From the NCBI RefSeq assembly GCF_003575975.1, contig NZ_QQXK01000023.1:1-60134 (forward strand): a DNA stretch of 60,134 nt, read 5' to 3'. A program made the position numbers and the translations under genes. The DNA is from Galactobacter valiniphilus. GTDB lineage: Bacteria > Actinomycetota > Actinomycetes > Actinomycetales > Micrococcaceae. Shown in pieces: positions 25,904-33,893 of this stretch; position 1 is the first letter of the stretch; each line of letters opens with the position of its first letter. The notes under the pieces are model-generated. The model did not search any database. It saw only the letters and a program-made list of their open reading frames with translations, and had not been told where the DNA came from.

Positions 25904-27088
25904 TCACGCGCACCGGGCGTGCGAGAAGTCGGTCGCGAGCACCTCGGCGTGGGGCAGGGCGTAGGAGCGGTGCCCGTCGCGCCCCTCGACGTCCTCGTTG
26001 TTGACGAGGGCATTGAGCACCGCTTCCTCGACCGCCTCAACGGCGGCCGTGTAGAGCGGGTCAACCTGGCCCCAGGCCACAAACTCGAGGGAGTCGTGCG
26101 TCGCCGCCCCCGGCGCGCCCGGCATGACCGAGCGCAGCGAGCCGGGGTTCGCGGTGGAGAAGGCAAGGAAGATGTCGCCGGAGAAGTGCCCGCCCGCGGT
26201 GCCGGTGCGGGCGAGGCCCAGTGAGGCGCGGCGGGCCAGCCCGGCGAGCTGCTGGGGGAGGAGCGGTGCGTCGGTGGCGAGCACCACGATCACCGAGCCG
26301 GCGCCCGGGGCGCTGCGCTGGGCGGCGCCGACCTCGGCGGCGAACCACTCGGTGCGCTGGATGGGGCACGGTGCCTGGGAGCGGGCCCCGAGCGGCACGC
26401 CGAGCACCGTGAGCTCCTCGCGATCGCCGAAGTTTGCCTGCACCAGGGCGGCCACCGTGTACTCGGCCTCGCCGATGCCGACGCGGCGAGAGGAGGTGCC
26501 GGTGCCACCCTTGAAGCCGTAGCAATTCATGCCCGTGCCGCCGCCCACGCTGCCCTCGGGCACGGGGCCGGCCGTCGCCGCGTCGAGCGCCTCGACGGCG
26601 TGCTCCGGCGTGACGCGCTCGGCGTTGATCTGGTTGAGGTAGCCGTCCCAGGTCTCCCCGACCACGGGCAGCATCCACGCAGCTGACGCCTCCGGGTGGG
26701 TGCGGTGCATCCAGCGGTCCGCGCCCGCGTGGGCCGCCCCGACCGCGTGGGAGTTGCTAAGCAGGATGGGCGTGGAGAACTGGCCCGACTCCTCGATCCA
26801 GGTGCGCCCCGTGAGCTCGCCGTTGCCGTTGAGCGAGAAGGTGGCGGCGGCCACCGGGGTCCCGGCGCCGGCCTTGCCGCGCGGAAGGATCGCCGTGACG
26901 CCCGTGCAGGCCGAGCGGTCCTCCGGGCGCAGGGTCACGAGTCCCACCTCCACGCCGGCCACGTCCGTGATGGCGTTGAGCGGGCCGGTGGTGCCGGGCA
27001 GGGGGATACCGAGCGTGCGGGCGCGGGCGCGGGTGGCGAGGCGGGCGGGGGCGGCGGTGGAGGCGGCGGTGGAGGCGTCGTCGTGCAT
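25904..27088 (-). CDS. P1 family (DmpA-type, S58) peptidase
   Basis: This encodes 394 residues. The Ntn-hydrolase-like family S58 is self-cleaving and releases N-terminal or beta-amino acids from peptides or amides. Seen are GPLNAITDVAGVEVGLVTL, GVTAILPRG, TPILLSNSHAVGAAH, EGSVGGGTGMNCYGFKGG and GTGTSSRRVG, where autocleavage before a serine is expected (about residue 225). Length fits DmpA/BapA. The gene is divergent from an amino acid permease, and one of two matching operators lies in its promoter region. A peptide-to-amino-acid uptake and use role is inferred. Confidence 0.92.
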   Translation of the reverse strand: MHDDASTAASTAAPARLATRARARTLGIPLPGTTGPLNAITDVAGVEVGLVTLRPEDRSACTGVTAILPRGKAGAGTPVAAATFSLNGNGELTGRTWIEESGQFSTPILLSNSHAVGAAHAGADRWMHRTHPEASAAWMLPVVGETWDGYLNQINAERVTPEHAVEALDAATAGPVPEGSVGGGTGMNCYGFKGGTGTSSRRVGIGEAEYTVAALVQANFGDREELTVLGVPLGARSQAPCPIQRTEWFAAEVGAAQRSAPGAGSVIVVLATDAPLLPQQLAGLARRASLGLARTGTAGGHFSGDIFLAFSTANPGSLRSVMPGAPGAATHDSLEFVAWGQVDPLYTAAVEAVEEAVLNALVNNEDVEGRDGHRSYALPHAEVLATDFSHARCA

Positions 27089-27131
27089 GCCGACATCGTG
27101 GCATGCGTTCGCGAAGCGAACAAGCCTTGAA

Positions 27132-27147
27132 TTGAACGTTGGTTCAA
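27132..27147. promoter_or_regulatory. Operator A, 16-bp palindrome
   Basis: TTGAAC-GTTG-GTTCAA lies 44 bp upstream of the P1 peptidase start. Its arms match those of operator B at 27209. The TTGAAC/GTTCAA arms are typical of TetR-family sites, and the TetR gene at 28667 is the best candidate binder. Confidence 0.6.
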
Positions 27148-27208
27148 AAGATGAGGGGAGCGAGACTCGAAAACCAAGACTGATCTTGAAGCCATGACGT
27201 CAGTCACT

Positions 27209-27224
27209 TTGAATGGGCGTTCAA
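27209..27224. promoter_or_regulatory. Operator B, 16-bp palindrome
   Basis: TTGAATGGGCGTTCAA lies 22 bp before the permease start. It has the same length as operator A, one different arm base, and starts 77 bp from it, about seven helical turns, so both could sit on the same DNA face. Confidence 0.6.
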
Positions 27225-27245
27225 ACACGTACGAGGAGGACCAGC

Positions 27246-28728
27246 ATGTCAACGACAGCCCCCGCACCCCCCGCCGCCGGGCGACGCCGCCTGAGCGCCT
27301 GGGGGATCGCCTTCCTGGTCGTCTCGGCCGCCGCGCCGCTGACGGTGGTGGTCTCCGCCGCCCCCATGGACTTCCGGCTCGGTGGCATCGGCGCCCCGGG
27401 CTCCATGCTGCTGTGCGGCGCCGTGCTGTTGCTCTTCGCCTTCGGCTTCAACGCCATGACCTCGCATGTGCCCAACGCCGGCGCCTTCTACGCCTACGCG
27501 CGGCACGGGCTCGGCCGGGGAGCCGGCGTGGGCTTGGCCCTCGTGACGCTCTTCTCCTATGTGGTCCTGAACCTCGCGTTCTACGTCTTCATCGGCTTCT
27601 TCGGATCCATGCTGTTCGAGAATCTGTGGGGGATCGCTAACCCGTGGTGGGCCTGCGCCCTCGTCGCCGCCCTCGGCGTGGGGATCCTCGGGGCCCGCCA
27701 GGTGGATGTGGGGGCCAAGGTGCTTGCCGTGCTCGTGACCGCCGAGGTCGCGATCCTGCTGGTGCTCGCCGTGGCAGTCCTGGTGCTGGGTGGGCCTGAA
27801 CCCGTCTCCGGGGCCGGCTTCGACCCCGCCCACGTGCTCTTCGGTGGGGGCATCGCGGCGCTGCTCGTGATCGGCTTCGGCGCGTACCTCGGCTTCGAGG
27901 GCACGGCGATCTACGCCGAGGAGGCCAAGGACCCCGACCGCACCGTGCCGAAGGCCACGTACGCCATGGTGGCGGGCCTCGCGCTCTTCTACGCCTTCAC
28001 CTTCTGGATCCTGACGGTGGCCTTCGGCGTGGACGGCGTGATCGCCTTTGCGCTGGGCGACGGCTTTGCCGACATGGTCCCCGTGGCCGCCACGGGCTAC
28101 CTCGGGCGTGGGTCGGCGACGTCATCAGCGTGCTGATCGTGACGAGCTTCCTCGCGTGCGCGCTGTCCTTCCACAACGCCTCCACGCGCTACGTCTTGTC
28201 CCTGGCCCGCGAGGGGCTGCTGCCGCGCCGCTTCAAGCGCCTCAGCGCGCGGACCCAGGCACCCGTCGCAGCGAGCGTCGCGATCAGCGTGCTCGCCGTC
28301 GCGGCTCTGGTTGTGGCCGCGCTGACCATCGCCGACCCCTACCTGGGGCTCGCGCTGTGGACCTACGCCACGGGCGTGCAGGGCCTCGTCTTCTCGCAGG
28401 CCGTCGCCGCGATCGCCGTGGTGGCCTACTTCGCCCGCGACCGCCGCGGCCACAGCCTCTGGCGGGTGCTCGTGGCCCCGCGCTCGGCGCCGCGGGGCTC
28501 TGCCTCGGCTTCGTCTTGATCGTCAGCAACTTCGAGATCACCTCTGGCATGCAGGACTGGGTCAATGCCCTGCTCATCGCCCCCACCCCTATCCTGTTCC
28601 TGGCTGGCTTTGCGGTCAGCGCGATCCTGCGCCGCACGCGGCCACAGACCTGGGAGGAGCTCGGCCGTGCCGACCAAGAACGCCAAGCCCACGGCAGCGA
28701 CGCCGCGCCGGCAACGCTCCGTCGATAA
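27246..28728 (+). pseudogene. APC family amino acid permease, broken by two frameshifts
   Basis: The start ATG at 27246 follows GAGGAGGACCAGC. The N-terminal 290 residues show the APC fold (SAWGIAFLVVSAAAPLTVVVSA, NAGAFYAYARHGLG, GFEGTAIYAEEAKDPDRTVPKA). One base is missing near 28108, after which the protein continues in another frame as WVGDVISVLIVTSFLACALSFHNASTRYVLSLAREG. A second base is missing near 28480, after which it continues in the third frame as LGAAGLCLGFVLIVSNFEITSG to a stop at 28728. Joined, the pieces give a full permease of about 490 residues. Read literally the protein stops at 28136 after about seven helices and should not work. Its end overlaps the downstream TetR start. 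Confidence 0.85.
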
Positions 28729-29323
28729 GCGCGAGGCCCTCGTGAGCGCGGCTCGCGAGGTGGTGGCCCGCGACGGCATCGCCGGGGCGAGCGTGCGGGC
28801 CGTCGCCGCGCAGGCCGAGGTGAGCGTCGGGACCGTTCTCTACCACTTCGAGGGTGGGCTCGAGGAGCTGCAACAGCTGGCGCTCGAACGGGTCATGGAG
28901 CAGCTCTACGCCGGTCGCCTCAAGGTCCTGGCCGGACCCGGCACCGTGCTCGCCAAGCTGCGGGCCATGGTGGAACTCGGGGTGCCTGACGTGATCGACG
29001 AGGACCTTGCGAGCGTCTACTACACGCTGCCGCAGCTGCGGGATCACCCCGTGCGGGCGGCCGCGCATCGCGAGCTCGTGGAGCGGCAGGTGAGCCTGTA
29101 TCGATCGCTCATCGAGATCGGTGCCGAGGCGGGGGAGGTGGATCCCGGAGCGCTCGAGGCGGCCGGTGGGCCGGAGGATGTCGCGCGGACGGTGGTCGCT
29201 CTCGAGGACGCCAACGACCTCTACCCGTTGTTCGGCCTCGAAGCGGGGGGTGGCGAGGCGCGTCGGCGCCGCGTGCGGCGTTACCTCGAGCTCGCGCTCG
29301 GCGTCGCGCTGCCGGCGTCGTAG
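28667..29323 (+). CDS. TetR family transcriptional regulator
   Basis: This encodes 218 residues from a GTG at 28667, chosen because GGGAGGAGC lies just upstream. The helix-turn-helix is VRAVAAQAEVSVGTVLYHFEGGLEELQQLALERV. The ligand domain is helical and Glu/Ala-rich. The gene overlaps the 3' end of the permease pseudogene by 62 bp and is probably co-transcribed with it. It is the likely binder of the two 16-bp palindromes between peptidase and permease. The ligand is perhaps an amino acid or peptide, by context only. Confidence 0.88.
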   Translation: MPTKNAKPTAATPRRQRSVDKREALVSAAREVVARDGIAGASVRAVAAQAEVSVGTVLYHFEGGLEELQQLALERVMEQLYAGRLKVLAGPGTVLAKLRAMVELGVPDVIDEDLASVYYTLPQLRDHPVRAAAHRELVERQVSLYRSLIEIGAEAGEVDPGALEAAGGPEDVARTVVALEDANDLYPLFGLEAGGGEARRRRVRRYLELALGVALPAS

Positions 29324-29393
29324 CTACCCGTGGCACCCCGGCCGGGCGCGGCGTCGTCGCCCCCTCGCCGAGGCGGTCTGCAAGGATGGGCCC

Positions 29394-30053
29394 ATGAGCT
29401 TTGATTGGGACCCGTACGCCATCATCGACACCCGCGACGGCAACACCGACGCCTCTCCGTTGCTCGTGCTGCTGCACGGCTACGGGGCGGACGAGCGCGA
29501 TCTCCTGCCGGTCGCCGCGCAGCTGCCCGCGCAGTTCACGGTGGCCTCCATCCGCGCCCCCTTCGCCATGGGCCCGGGGTACACCTGGTTCCCGCTCGTC
29601 GCCGACCCGGCCTTCGACTTCTCGATCGTCCGCGACGTCGTGGAGCGCCTCGAGGACTGGATCGAGGAGATGAAGGCCAAGCACGAGACCATCGTGCTGC
29701 TCGGCTTCTCCATGGGCATGGCCGTGGCCACCTCGCTGCTGCGCCGCCGGCCCGACCTCATCACGGCCGTGGTGGGGTGTTCCGGCTTTGCCCTGGACGC
29801 CGCCCTGGACCCGGGCCAGGACTTCTTCGATGACGCGGCGCTCAAGCACCACAAGCTGCCGCTGTTCTGGGGCCGCGATCCGCAGGATCCGGTCATCACC
29901 GAGGACAAGGTCGAGTACACGAACCACTGGGCGCGCGCCCACACCAAGCTCACCAAGGTGAACTACGCGGGCATCGGTCACGGCATCGGCGCCCAGGAGA
30001 TCTCGCACATCGGCGAGTTCCTCGACGCCGAGGTCTTCGGGGCCCGGCTCTAG
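29394..30053 (+). CDS. Phospholipase/carboxylesterase family alpha/beta hydrolase
   Basis: This encodes 219 residues. The alpha/beta-hydrolase features are LLVLLHGYGADERDL (oxyanion loop), VLLGFSMGMAVATSLL (nucleophile Ser about residue 105), the Asp in WGRDPQDPVI and the His in GIGHGIG. The architecture is that of the acyl-protein thioesterase/carboxylesterase group (abhydrolase_2). There is no signal peptide. It is followed by a canonical terminator. The substrate is not predictable. Confidence 0.9.
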   Translation: MSFDWDPYAIIDTRDGNTDASPLLVLLHGYGADERDLLPVAAQLPAQFTVASIRAPFAMGPGYTWFPLVADPAFDFSIVRDVVERLEDWIEEMKAKHETIVLLGFSMGMAVATSLLRRRPDLITAVVGCSGFALDAALDPGQDFFDDAALKHHKLPLFWGRDPQDPVITEDKVEYTNHWARAHTKLTKVNYAGIGHGIGAQEISHIGEFLDAEVFGARL

Positions 30054-30085
30054 CCGGACACACCTTCGGCGCCCCGCCGTGCCTC

Positions 30086-30116
30086 CTGCCGCCCGTCGAA
30101 ATCCGACGGGCGGCAG
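30086..30116 (+). terminator. Rho-independent terminator after the carboxylesterase
   Basis: CTGCCGCCCGTCG (30086-30098) pairs perfectly with 30104-30116 around AAATC, and ATTTGTAT follows, giving a modest U-tract. Confidence 0.8.
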
Positions 30117-30131
30117 ATTTGTATCTACCCA

Positions 30132-30179
30132 TTGACACAAGTGGCCCCGGCGTTTGTACCCTTGAGTTAGAACAAGTTC
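30132..30179 (+). promoter_or_regulatory. Promoter and candidate GntR operator for the 30195 operon
   Basis: A consensus -35 TTGACA (30132-30137) is followed after 19 bp by TACCCT (30157-30162), a TANNNT -10. Just downstream the palindrome GAAC-AA-GTTC (30170-30179) lies where a repressor would block initiation. The GntR regulator encoded by the second gene is the natural candidate. Confidence 0.55.
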
Positions 30180-30194
30180 GATGAAGGGGGAATC

Positions 30195-31277
30195 ATGCAG
30201 GCACTAGTGACGGTCGCGAGCGCGATGCTCTTGCTGGCGTGGGTTGCGGCCATGGTGTGGCTGCTGCGGCGGGTGCTCAAGGCTTCGACCGCGCCCGAGG
30301 CCGCGGGTGCGGCGGGGGCCGACGCGGCCGTCCGCGCCGCTTGGTGCCACGAGGTCGGGCGTTCCGCGGCGGTGTTCTGGGTGGGTCTCGCGGCGCTGCT
30401 CGCCCTGGGGGTCGCGGGCCTCCTGGTGCAGGATTTTCATCGCCTGCTCTTCCTAGCGCCCGCGGGGGCCGCCGCCGCGAGCATGCTGGTGGCCGCTGTG
30501 GTGCCTCCGGCGCGCACGCAACAGTCGGGGCCCGCTCAGGCGGACCTGCGTCAGCGCGGGGTGTTGAGCGGTACCGCCCGCGGCGGGGTGCTCCTGGCCG
30601 GCTGCCTCGCGGCGGGCCTGGCGGTGTTGGCCGTGGCCACCGGGCTGCTCTCTGTGGTCGATGACACGACCGGCACGTGGCAGGCCCTTCCCTTGACGCG
30701 CGTCTATCCTGCGGACGTCACCTTCGATGACGACGGGATGGTGGCGAGCGCCATGGGCGTCTCCAATGCCAGCTACCTCATCCCGTTCCCCGGATGGAAC
30801 TACGGCGTGCCCCTGCTCGGGCTGCTGGTGCTCTCGATCGTCTTGGTGGTGATTGCGCTGAGGCGCAATGCGGATCGGCGCCGCTGGCAGGGGGAGGGGG
30901 CCGAAGCGCTCGACAGCGCGGCGCGCGAGCTCGTGGCTCGGGTCACCTCGCTGACCCTCGGTGGCCTCCTGGCCATCAGCGCGGCGGCGTTGCTCGGCCG
31001 GATCGGCAACTCGGCCTGGGGGCTCTCCGGTGCCGCCGATCCCATGCGCTTCCCCGAGATGGGGACCGACATCCCGCAGGCGCTGCCGGGGCTCGAGCCC
31101 TCCGCCCTGATGGGTCCCGCGGTCTTCCTGCTCGCCCTGGCGGTGATCGTTGCCCTCGTGGCCGTGAGCTGCCTCCTGCTGGCTGGCGCGGCGTGGGTGC
31201 GCTCACGCGCGGCGGTCCGGTCGGCGGCACAGGGTGACGGGCTCGTCCCGGTCGTGACCGGCGAGGTTGTGGCGTGA
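30195..31277 (+). CDS. Multi-pass membrane protein, first gene of a GntR-regulated pair
   Basis: This encodes 360 residues with about seven hydrophobic segments (near 1-25, 55-80, 85-102, 133-157, 205-222, 250-275 and 310-340) and an extracytoplasmic stretch VYPADVTFDDDGMVASAMGVSNASY. No known family is recognised. GAAGGGGGAATC precedes the ATG. The downstream GntR regulator starts inside this gene's stop (GTGA), so expression is coupled. YtrA-type regulators normally control ABC transporters, but no ATPase is present here. Confidence 0.75.
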   Translation: MQALVTVASAMLLLAWVAAMVWLLRRVLKASTAPEAAGAAGADAAVRAAWCHEVGRSAAVFWVGLAALLALGVAGLLVQDFHRLLFLAPAGAAAASMLVAAVVPPARTQQSGPAQADLRQRGVLSGTARGGVLLAGCLAAGLAVLAVATGLLSVVDDTTGTWQALPLTRVYPADVTFDDDGMVASAMGVSNASYLIPFPGWNYGVPLLGLLVLSIVLVVIALRRNADRRRWQGEGAEALDSAARELVARVTSLTLGGLLAISAAALLGRIGNSAWGLSGAADPMRFPEMGTDIPQALPGLEPSALMGPAVFLLALAVIVALVAVSCLLLAGAAWVRSRAAVRSAAQGDGLVPVVTGEVVA

Positions 31278-31642
31278 TCACCATCGACCCGCACGGGCCG
31301 CAGAGTCCCTCCGTGCAATTGCAGGCGCAATTGGCCTCCGCGATCCGGGCGGGCGAGCTGCCGGCGGGGGCCCGGCTGCCTTCCGTGCGGCATCTCGCCG
31401 TGGATCTCGGTCTCTCCAATGGCACGGTGGCCAAGGTCTACAAGGCGCTCGAGCAGGGCGGCTGGGTGCAAACCCGGCGAGGGGGAGGGACGACCGTAAG
31501 CGAGGGGCTCGCCGTCGCGCCGTCGCTGACGGCCGAGGTCGAGGCCTTGGTTCACGCCGCGAGGCGGAGCGGCGTGGGGCTGGACGAGGTCGTCGCCCTC
31601 GTGGCGTCCAGCTGGCGGCGGACCGGCGGGGAAGAGAAGTAA
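31274..31642 (+). CDS. GntR family regulator, YtrA subfamily
   Basis: This encodes 122 residues, GTG start. The winged helix (SVQLQAQLASAIRAGELPAGARLPSVRHLAVDLGLSNGTVAKVYKALEQGGWVQTRRGGGTTV) fills residues 11-78, with a short C-terminal helical tail of about 40 residues, the small size of the YtrA subfamily. It is probably autoregulatory through the palindrome at 30170. Many YtrA proteins respond to cell-envelope stress. Confidence 0.9.
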   Translation: MITIDPHGPQSPSVQLQAQLASAIRAGELPAGARLPSVRHLAVDLGLSNGTVAKVYKALEQGGWVQTRRGGGTTVSEGLAVAPSLTAEVEALVHAARRSGVGLDEVVALVASSWRRTGGEEK

Positions 31643-31655
31643 CGCACGGTGCCCG

Positions 31656-31679
31656 ATTCTGGACAGTAGTGTCCAGAAT
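31656..31679. promoter_or_regulatory. TetR operator upstream of the TetR/MFS pair
   Basis: ATTCTGGACA (31656-31665) and TGTCCAGAAT (31670-31679) are perfect 10-bp arms around GTAG, 16 bp before the TetR start. Its position suggests repression of the TetR-MFS operon by its own product. Confidence 0.7.
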
Positions 31680-31695
31680 GGGGCACGCTCGTTCC

Positions 31696-32334
31696 ATGAG
31701 TCCGCGCCCCCCAGCCTTCGACGAAGCCGCAGTCATCGACGCGGCCATCGCCTCCTTCACGCGCCACGGCTACGAGGGTGCGGACGCGAGCACCTTGGCC
31801 CGCGAGGCAGGCCTCTCGCGCTCCAGCCTCTACAACAGCTTCGGCTCGCGCGAGGCCCTCTTCCTGCGCGCCCTGGGCGAATACTCGCGCCGCGGCGTGG
31901 CCGAGGCGGAGGCGCTCGCCGCCCACCCAGGCCGGGCCCTGGCGCTGCTGCGCACCCGCTTGCTCGAGAGCGTGCAGGCGCAGGCGCGCGAGGGGAGTCG
32001 CGATGGCTGCCTCACCGTCAACGTCGGCGTGGAGCTGGGGCGCTCGATGCCCGAGGCGGCCGACATCATCGATGCGGATCGCGAGGCCTGGGTGCGCGCC
32101 TACGGCGCGCTACTCGAGCGGGCCAAGGGGGAAGGGGACCTGGTGTTCGACGGCGATCCCCTCGCCTTGGGTGCCGCGCTGCACACCCTGCTCGCCGGCC
32201 TGCGGGTGGCCGCGCGGACGCAGACCCCCTCCGAGCTCGGCCGCGAGGTCGATGCCCTGCTCGGGACGTGGGCGAGCGACGCGGGCCGCACGCTGCTCGG
32301 CGAGCTTTCGCAGGGACAGGGGGAGGCCCGATGA
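31696..32334 (+). CDS. TetR/AcrR family transcriptional regulator
   Basis: This encodes 212 residues. The helix-turn-helix is YEGADASTLAREAGLSRSSLYNSFGSREALFLRALGEYSRRG. The C-terminal domain resembles the TetR_C group with REGSRDGCLTVNVGVELG. The start is ATG 31696; longer in-frame starts would cross the preceding gene. It overlaps the MFS transporter start by four bases (ATGA). With the adjacent palindrome it forms a standard efflux-control unit. Confidence 0.92.
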   Translation: MSPRPPAFDEAAVIDAAIASFTRHGYEGADASTLAREAGLSRSSLYNSFGSREALFLRALGEYSRRGVAEAEALAAHPGRALALLRTRLLESVQAQAREGSRDGCLTVNVGVELGRSMPEAADIIDADREAWVRAYGALLERAKGEGDLVFDGDPLALGAALHTLLAGLRVAARTQTPSELGREVDALLGTWASDAGRTLLGELSQGQGEAR

Positions 32335-33536
32335 GCGCCTCACCCAAGGTCCCCGGCGTCGTCTGGCTGCTCGCCGCCGTCATCTTTGCCCTCGGCACGA
32401 GCGAGTTCATGATCGCGGGCCTGCTCGAGAACATCGTCGCCGATCTGGGCGTGAGCCTCTCCGCCGCGGGACTGCTCGTGACGGGCTTCGCGCTCGGCAT
32501 GATTGCCGGCGCGCCGCTCATGACGGTCCTGACGCTGCGCCTGCCCGTGCGCGTCACGCTCGTCGGTGCCGCGGCGGTGTTTGCCGCGGCGCACGTCATG
32601 GGCGCCCTGGCCCCCGGCTACGGCGTGCTCATGGCCTCGCGCGTCATCGCCGCCGTGGCCTGCGGTGCGTTCTGGGCCGTCGCGAGCGTTCACACCTCGC
32701 GGGTGGCCTCGCCCGCTGTGTTGGGGCGCTCGCTCGCCACGCTCGTGGGCGGCATGACGATCGCCAACGTGGTGGGCGTCCCGGGCGGCGCCTGGCTCGG
32801 CAACGCCTTCGGCTGGCGTAGCGCCTTCTGGACGCTCGCGGCCGTCACGGTGGTGGCCGGCCTGCTCGTGGCGTTCACGGTTCGCCCGGCCCCGCGCGGA
32901 GACCTGCCCCCGCTGCGGGAGCTCATCGGCCGCGAGCTGGAGGCCTTCAAGCACCGCCGGATCTGGCTCTCGCTCAGCGTGACGGCCCTCTTCCAGGCAG
33001 CGGTGTTCGCGTTCTTCTCCTACTTCTCGCCGCTCCTGACCCAGGTGGCAGGCCTGCCCCTCGACGCGGTCCCCGCCGTGCTCGCTGCCTTCGGCGTCGG
33101 CACCTTCATCGGCGTGAGCATCGGCGGGCGGCTCGCCGACGACAACCTGTTCGGCAACATGATCGGCTCGCTCGCGGCCCTCGTTGCCTCCTTCGTGATC
33201 CTCGCGCTCACGGCGGGCTGGGCGCCCGGCGCCATCGCGGCCATGGTGCTCGTGGGCATCTCGGGCTTCTCGATCGCCGGCGCCCTCAACGCCCGCGTCT
33301 TCCAGGTGGCCGGCGCTGCCCCCACCCTCGCCTCGGCCGTGAACACGAGCGCGTTCAACGTGGGCAACGCCCTGGGTCCGGCCCTGGGTGCGTGGGTGCT
33401 TGCCGCCGGCGCGCCGGTCGTCACAACGGTGTGGCTCGGCGCCGGCCTCGCCGCCGTCGCGTGCGTGCTGGCCGTGGCCGTCAAGGCCACCGACGCCCGC
33501 TGGGCGGCGCTCGAGGTGCGCCCGGCGGGCGCCTGA
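32331..33536 (+). CDS. MFS efflux transporter (Cmx/CmrA-like)
   Basis: This encodes 401 residues with 12 predicted helices. The first helix region VVWLLAAVIFALGTSEFMIAGLLENIVADLGVS is typical of the DHA1 arabinose/chloramphenicol exporter group, and SRVIAAVACGAFWAVASVHTSRVAS and VGVPGGAWLGNAFGWRSAFW (motif C) support drug:H+ antiport. It lies behind a TetR gene and its operator, GGGGGAGG precedes the ATG. The exported compound is unknown, and resistance is not shown. Confidence 0.9.
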   Translation: MSASPKVPGVVWLLAAVIFALGTSEFMIAGLLENIVADLGVSLSAAGLLVTGFALGMIAGAPLMTVLTLRLPVRVTLVGAAAVFAAAHVMGALAPGYGVLMASRVIAAVACGAFWAVASVHTSRVASPAVLGRSLATLVGGMTIANVVGVPGGAWLGNAFGWRSAFWTLAAVTVVAGLLVAFTVRPAPRGDLPPLRELIGRELEAFKHRRIWLSLSVTALFQAAVFAFFSYFSPLLTQVAGLPLDAVPAVLAAFGVGTFIGVSIGGRLADDNLFGNMIGSLAALVASFVILALTAGWAPGAIAAMVLVGISGFSIAGALNARVFQVAGAAPTLASAVNTSAFNVGNALGPALGAWVLAAGAPVVTTVWLGAGLAAVACVLAVAVKATDARWAALEVRPAGA

Positions 33537-33616
33537 GCCGCGAACCCGGCCGCTCGTCGTCGTGACGCGCGAGATCCTGCTGGCAGGCGGACGGGCCCGA
33601 GGCGTCCCTTCAGGAA

Positions 33617-33850
33617 CTACTCGACGACGATGCGCCAGGCCTGGCCTTTGAACTCGATCACGGCGCCGGCGGCGAGCTGGGCACCGCGACGCTCCTCAAT
33701 GTCGCCGTTGAGCTTCACGAGGCCGTTCGCGATGGCGGCCTTGGCCTCCTGGCCGTCCTCGACGGCGCCGACAAACTTGAGGAACTGGCCCAGGCGGATG
33801 CCCTCCTCGGCAAAGAGGACGTCTTCGATGCGGGGGGTGGCTGCATACAT
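33617..33850 (-). CDS. Small S4-domain RNA-binding protein
   Basis: This encodes 77 residues from ATG at 33850 (MYAATPRIEDVLFAEEGIRLGQFLKFVG). A longer version from 33895 is possible but would overlap the divergent transporter's start codon. The S4 fold is seen in IRLGQFLKFVGAVEDGQEAKAAIANGLVKLNGDIEERRGAQLAAGAVIEF, close to the YbcJ/RqcP-like small S4 proteins. It probably binds structured RNA, tRNA or rRNA; target unknown. Confidence 0.85.
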   Translation of the reverse strand: MYAATPRIEDVLFAEEGIRLGQFLKFVGAVEDGQEAKAAIANGLVKLNGDIEERRGAQLAAGAVIEFKGQAWRIVVE

Positions 33851-33893
33851 GCCTTCCAGCGTACCGTCCCCGAGCCTGTAGCGTGGAGCGGCC

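Noticed and set aside
26990-27090. GGCGGTGGAGGCG-like repeats in the peptidase gene start, considered as a CRISPR or tandem array
   Set aside because: Only a few short imperfect Ala-codon repeats without spacers of constant length; explained by the Ala/Thr-rich N-terminus of the peptidase.
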